Shown piece after piece: positions 49,286-52,610 of a stretch of DNA of 52,610 nucleotides. The stretch covers positions 1 through 52,610 of the forward strand of contig CANJQN010000009.1 in assembly GCA_947476465.1 (NCBI GenBank). The letters run 5' to 3'. The position numbers and the translations under genes were made by a program. The DNA is from Comamonadaceae bacterium (GTDB taxonomy: Bacteria > Pseudomonadota > Gammaproteobacteria > Burkholderiales > Burkholderiaceae_C). The first letter of the stretch is position 1; each line of letters begins with the position of its first letter. The notes under the pieces are model-generated. The model had not been told where the DNA came from and searched no databases. It worked only from the letters and a program-made list of their open reading frames with translations.

Positions 49286-49411
49286 TCCGGCACCGCGAAC
49301 CTGAAAAGACCACCCATCGGCATGCGAGCGGCGATGCCGGCTTTGCGCGACGCCGACCACCAGGGCCAGACCGGCCAGTCGCACCGCCGTCCGTTTTGGG
49401 CGCTGCCGGTG

Positions 49412-50173
49412 CTACTGAATCACGTAGCCGCCGTCGACCACGATGTCCTGGCCGAGCAAAAAAGCCGGGCTGCTCGCGGCGAGATAAAGAGCGACGTCGG
49501 CAATTTCTGCCGGCTGACCCAGTCGTCCAAGGGGAATCTTGGCCACCAGCTTCGCAGTAGCCTCCGGACCGCGGTCGAGCAGCGGCTGCGTTGCGACCGG
49601 ACCCGGGCTGATCGAGTTCACGATGATGTTTTCCTTGCCCAACTCGACCGCCATGGAACGCGTGAGGTGGATCAAGGCCGCTTTGGTGGCGCCGTAGAGC
49701 GCACGTTGGGCCGAGGTGACGCGCCCCATCTGGCTGCCGATGTGCAGGATGCGCCCGCCCTGTTGACGGCGCATCATCGGCAGCACGGCCTGGCTCGCGA
49801 AGAATGCCGAAGCTAGGTTGACGGCAACGGTTCGGTCGAAGCGCTCGCGGGTGAAGTCACCGAAGTTCTCGGATGCACGGATCCCCGCGTTGTTGACCAG
49901 CACGTCGACCCGCCCGAACTCCCTCTCGGCGATAGCGACCATTTCTTCAGGTGCACCCGAAAGGCCAAGATCAAGCTGCGCGGTTTGGATCGTCCCTGCA
50001 CCGGGCACCGATGCACACTGCTTGCGTGCGTCCTCAAGCTGCTCGTGCGTTCCATCGGCGACCAGCAGGACACCGGCTCCCGCCTGCGCGAATCGCAGCG
50101 CGATGGCTCGCCCAATGCCAAGCGGCGTTGAGGCGCCGGTGACGATGGCCACCTTGCCGCGCAGGTCGCTCAT
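49412..50173 (-). CDS. SDR-family oxidoreductase
   Basis: A 253-residue classical short-chain dehydrogenase. Cofactor loop TGASTPLGIGRAIALRF (about 12-28) is a slight variant of TGxxxGxG. NNAG occurs in VLVNNAGIR, and the catalytic Tyr-Lys in LYGATKAALIHL. ENIIVNSISPGPVAT and the C-terminal LLGQDIVVDGGYVIQ complete the family pattern. It would oxidise or reduce an alcohol/ketone using NAD(P)(H). Its start overlaps the PhyH stop by 4 bp, placing it last in the leftward Bug-PhyH-SDR operon. Confidence 0.92.
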   Translation of the reverse strand: MSDLRGKVAIVTGASTPLGIGRAIALRFAQAGAGVLLVADGTHEQLEDARKQCASVPGAGTIQTAQLDLGLSGAPEEMVAIAEREFGRVDVLVNNAGIRASENFGDFTRERFDRTVAVNLASAFFASQAVLPMMRRQQGGRILHIGSQMGRVTSAQRALYGATKAALIHLTRSMAVELGKENIIVNSISPGPVATQPLLDRGPEATAKLVAKIPLGRLGQPAEIADVALYLAASSPAFLLGQDIVVDGGYVIQ

Positions 50174-51045
50174 GCTGCCGCCGAAAATTGCGAATCGTGC
50201 AGCCGCTGCTGCTCGGCCCCGTTCTCCCGCAGCCGCCGGTAGAAATCATCATGAACAGCCAGGCCTTCAGGAGAAAACGCCTCCTTCGGTGCGCCCGGCA
50301 GAAGGTCGAAGTTGCCGTGGTCACGCCCCCGGACCAGAAGGGCGGGCAGGCGGTATGACCCGGTGCTTTTGCAGTGCGCAGGGATATAGCTGATGCCAAA
50401 GCCGATGCGCCTGTGCGCGGCCCTGTTCGGCGGGGAGCGATGCGGCGACAGCGTGTGGTGAAGCGAAAACTGCCCTGCACGCAGCGCCATGAAGGCAGTG
50501 TCCGACTCGTCGAGCGGCTCGTCGATCACCTGGCCAGCGCTGTTCAAGCTGTTGGCCAGCTTCGCGGGCGAATGACGATACTGCCGCGGCGCCCCATTGA
50601 AGGAGAGCATCTCCATGCAGCCAGCCAGCCGGCTCGCATCGGTCAGTGCCAACCATGCGGTGATGTGCTCGAATGGCTCCAGCCCGAAGTAGGTGGCATC
50701 CTGGTGCCAGGCGGTGAAAGCGGGCGTGCCCGGCTCTTTGACGAACACCGTCGTATGGAAAACGAGGATGTCAGGCCCAATGACGTCTTCCACGGCGTCC
50801 AGGATGCGCGGATGGCGCACCAGTGCGTCCATCCACGGCAGGAAGGTATACGGGGCGGCGCGCCACTTCATCTCAGCCTGGGTCAGTTGCTTGCCGAGTC
50901 TTGTTTCGAATCTCTCGAAATCCCGCTGGTGCTCCAGCACCTGCGTGGGCGAGAGTGCGTCAAACGGATATGCGAATCCGTGTTGAAGGTAGCCATCCCG
51001 CTGGGCGGGGCTTAGCACTTTTAATAAACGTGCAGCTTGTTCCAT
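50170..51045 (-). CDS. Phytanoyl-CoA dioxygenase (PhyH) family protein
   Basis: A 291-residue Fe(II)/2-oxoglutarate oxygenase. The iron-binding HxD is in TAWHQDATYFGLEP and the distal His in FSLHHTLSPHRSPPN, followed by the 2-oxoglutarate Arg in AHRRIGFGISYIP. LAGCMEMLSFNGAP fits the PhyH core. Bacterial PhyH proteins hydroxylate diverse small substrates, including phosphonates and secondary metabolites. It lies between a Bug binding protein (32 bp upstream) and a coupled SDR, which could oxidise the hydroxyl group it creates; this pairing is inference. Confidence 0.9.
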   Translation of the reverse strand: MEQAARLLKVLSPAQRDGYLQHGFAYPFDALSPTQVLEHQRDFERFETRLGKQLTQAEMKWRAAPYTFLPWMDALVRHPRILDAVEDVIGPDILVFHTTVFVKEPGTPAFTAWHQDATYFGLEPFEHITAWLALTDASRLAGCMEMLSFNGAPRQYRHSPAKLANSLNSAGQVIDEPLDESDTAFMALRAGQFSLHHTLSPHRSPPNRAAHRRIGFGISYIPAHCKSTGSYRLPALLVRGRDHGNFDLLPGAPKEAFSPEGLAVHDDFYRRLRENGAEQQRLHDSQFSAAA

Positions 51046-51077
51046 GTTTTCCTCGAGCCAGAGGCGCCATGTCGGCG

Positions 51078-52079
51078 TCAGTTCAATTTGATTCCCGCGT
51101 CACGGATCAACTTCGACCAGCGCAGCGCTTCACTCTTGATGAACGCGCCAAATTGTTCTGACGAACCGGTTGCGGGATCCGCGCCCAGGCGTGCCAGGGC
51201 CTGCTTCATGTCTGGCGTGCTGAGCACGGCGTTGATCTCCCGATTGAGCTGATCGACGATCGCCTTGGGCGTTCCTGCGGGCGCGACGACGCCAAACCAG
51301 CCGACGACCTCGTAACCAGGCAGGCCGGACTCGGCCACTGTGGGCACCGCCGGCAACAACGGCGAGCGGGCGGGGCCGGTCACTGCAAGGGGGCGCAACT
51401 TTCCGCTCGTGATTTGCGGCAGCACCGACGGCAGGCCGTCAAACATCAGCTGCACGCGCCCCCCGATCATGTCCATATGGGCAGCGGGGCTGGACTTGTA
51501 CTGCACGTGGACGAGATCCACGTTGGCGACCGACTTGAACAATTCACCGGAAAGATGCACCGAGCCGCCCGCGCCGGCGGACGCGAAGTTCAACTTGCCC
51601 GGGTTGCTCTTGGCATACGAGACGAGATCCCTTACGTTGGCCAAGGGCAAGGCGGGGTCCGCCACGAGCACGTTGTTCACGCTGGCAACTTGGGCAATGG
51701 GAGCGAAGGCGGTGGCGCTGTCGAACGGCATCCCGGAATACAGGCTGGAATTGATGGACAACACACTCGCCGCGCCAAACAGGAGGGTGTAGCCGTCGGG
51801 CGCCGCTTTCGAAACAAAATCCGCGCCGACATTGCCGCCCGCGCCGGCGCGGTTATCGACGACCAGCGCCTGCCCGAGGCGCGGTGCGAGCCGGTCGGCA
51901 AGCGCGCGGGCAAGGATGTCGGTGTTTGTGCCGGCGCCGAACGGGACCACGAGGCGAACCGGCCGCGTCGGGTAGTCCGCGGCCAAGGTCCAAGGCGCCA
52001 CTCCCAGCATGATGGCGCACAAGGCAGCCCGGCGAGCCACGGACAACAGGGAGGATGGTCTGCTGCTGTTCACTTTCAC
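51078..52079 (-). CDS. Bug/TctC-family substrate-binding protein
   Basis: A 333-residue periplasmic protein with a signal peptide (AALCAIMLGVAPWTLAA). Family features are YPTRPVRLVVPFGAGTNTDILARALADRL, VDNRAGAGGNVGADFVSKAAPDGYTLLFG, VQYKSSPAAHMDMIGGRVQLMFD and GWFGVVAPAGTP. It leads the leftward Bug-PhyH-SDR operon and faces a broken LysR regulator, an arrangement common for this class. As with the other two Bug genes there is no tctAB nearby. Confidence 0.92.
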   Translation of the reverse strand: MKVNSSRPSSLLSVARRAALCAIMLGVAPWTLAADYPTRPVRLVVPFGAGTNTDILARALADRLAPRLGQALVVDNRAGAGGNVGADFVSKAAPDGYTLLFGAASVLSINSSLYSGMPFDSATAFAPIAQVASVNNVLVADPALPLANVRDLVSYAKSNPGKLNFASAGAGGSVHLSGELFKSVANVDLVHVQYKSSPAAHMDMIGGRVQLMFDGLPSVLPQITSGKLRPLAVTGPARSPLLPAVPTVAESGLPGYEVVGWFGVVAPAGTPKAIVDQLNREINAVLSTPDMKQALARLGADPATGSSEQFGAFIKSEALRWSKLIRDAGIKLN

Positions 52080-52181
52080 GCTCCTGAGAGTTCCGAAACA
52101 TTCGATGATAGGAGCGCAATGGAAGGCGGTCCACTACAATTTTTGGCACTGATTGTTCCGCATTCGAAAACATTTAATCCG

Positions 52182-52320
52182 ATGGAGCTGAAGGATCTTG
52201 AATGGTTTGTTGTCGTGGCCGAGGAACTCCACTTCGGTCAGGCTGCTCGATCGCAACAACCGCAACGTGGCGCTCGCGCCGGCTGCGCCGCTGCGCACAG
52301 GCAAACGTGAGCTGGCTACG
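52182..52320 (+). pseudogene. LysR-family regulator remnant with internal deletion
   Basis: From ATG 52182 the frame reads MELKDLEWFVVVAEELHFGQ, the start of a LysR helix-turn-helix. From about 52240 the next frame reads LLDRNNRNVALAPAAPLRT, which is the segment following the recognition helix in the same family (LFDR..R.V.LTPAG). The ~20-25 residues between (A-x-x-L-x-x-x-Q-P-A-L-S-x-x-I) are gone and the frame is shifted, and nothing LysR-like continues beyond ~52320. The regulator would have been divergent from the Bug operon and is now certainly inactive. Confidence 0.8.
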
Positions 52321-52366
52321 GGATTTTTCGGGACGATGGGCCCGTTTTATTCTGCGGCCCCAATGC

Positions 52367-52503
52367 TCAAAGATGGCGCACCACCCGTGGGTCGCAGTTG
52401 AGCGAATGCAGCAGGGTCTCGGCCTTGCTTCCAAGCAGGGCCCTGGCCAGGCCACTGTGACCGTGCGAGCCCAGGACGACGAGGTCGATGCCGGCCTTTG
52501 AAC
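52367..52503 (-). pseudogene. Universal stress protein (UspA family), C-terminal remnant
   Basis: On the minus strand the frame ending in TGA 52369-52367 reads KAGIDLVVLGSHGHSGLA, RALLGSKAETLL, HSLNCDPRVVRHL. This is the C-terminal nucleotide-binding part of UspA proteins (G-S-H-G-x-(9)-G-S). Upstream of about 52503 the homology is lost and the next gene begins on the other strand, so only ~45 codons remain. No start codon is available in this frame. Confidence 0.75.
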
Positions 52504-52509
52504 GGCACA

Positions 52510-52610
52510 ATGGCCGGTATGACGCCTGCGCACCGCATCCTGATCATCCAGGGCCACCCCGACGCCACCCAGCCGCACCTGTGCCACGCACTGGCTGAAG
52601 CCTACGCGGC
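52510..52610 (+). CDS. NAD(P)H-quinone reductase / flavodoxin-fold protein (5' end only)
   Basis: The frame from ATG 52510 (or ATG 52519, three codons later) reads RILIIQGHPDATQPHLCHAL and continues off the window. The G-H-P-D loop after the first beta strand and the HLCHALAEAYA helix are typical of the NQO1/MdaB/KefF flavodoxin-fold family, where this loop binds FMN/FAD phosphate. Only about 33 codons are visible. No clear ribosome site distinguishes the two ATGs. Confidence 0.6.
   Translation, partial: MAGMTPAHRILIIQGHPDATQPHLCHALAEAYA

Noticed and set aside
1..52610. CRISPR array
   Set aside because: No regularly spaced short repeats were seen anywhere; the only long repeat is the aldo/keto reductase fragment.

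Overview
The window looks like the chromosome of a high-GC betaproteobacterium, most likely Burkholderiales (Comamonadaceae-like). The reasons are three Bug-type tripartite-tricarboxylate (TTT) solute-binding proteins, accessory catabolic operons with CaiB/BaiF CoA-transferase, PhyH and SDR genes, uniformly GC-rich codon use, and beta-proteobacterial IS remnants. This assignment is inference; there is no rRNA or housekeeping marker here.

Layout. (1) 1-712: a graveyard of three truncated insertion sequences (IS4-like tail, IS3-like 3' half with its terminal repeat, IS481-like tail). (2) 716-9.7 kb: two divergent catabolic operons either side of a palindrome-rich control region (6605-6954). Leftward: two-domain CoA-transferase, Bug protein, NAD-dependent epimerase, aldehyde dehydrogenase. 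Rightward: N-acyl-D-amino-acid deacylase-like amidohydrolase (TTG start), phosphotriesterase-like hydrolase, Bug protein. A pirin and an MFS exporter follow. (3) 13.4-44.9 kb: a large Wzx/Wzy-type exopolysaccharide (EPS) locus. It holds the initiating sugar transferase, at least six glycosyltransferases, flippase, polymerase/ligase, OPX lipoprotein, a degenerate PCP/BY-kinase, O-acetyl/acyltransferases, GDP-mannose (manC) and dTDP-rhamnose (rmlBDAC) supply, and an unusually rich regulatory set: an OmpR-type regulator, a REC-PAS-histidine kinase with a CheY-like receiver and an Hpt protein, a STAS protein, a glycosyltransferase fused to a STAS domain, and a membrane PAS-PP2C-RsbW-like switch protein. 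(4) 44.9-46.8 kb: aldo/keto reductase, a signal-less solute-binding-like protein and tRNA-Arg(ACG). (5) 47.1-52.1 kb: a second catabolic region (2-oxoglutarate oxygenase plus SsuA-like binding protein; convergent Bug/PhyH/SDR operon), ending in a broken LysR regulator, a UspA remnant and the start of a quinone-reductase gene.

Main discoveries. First, six promoters in the EPS locus share a 22-bp element made of two 11-bp direct repeats, the spacing expected for an OmpR/PhoB-family regulator. In five of them a -10-like hexamer starts exactly 15 nt downstream; in the sixth it is about one helical turn further. In four cases the ATG lies exactly 7 nt after the -10, predicting leaderless mRNAs. 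Second, the locus carries a complete partner-switch kit (PP2C phosphatase plus RsbW-like kinase, and a STAS antagonist), with a second STAS domain lacking the phosphorylatable Ser built directly onto a WecG-type glycosyltransferase. Third, the EPS block is bracketed by 263/264-bp direct repeats (about 97% identical) of an aldo/keto reductase gene fragment. Fourth, a previously easy-to-miss 35-codon ORF is ATGA-coupled to manC.
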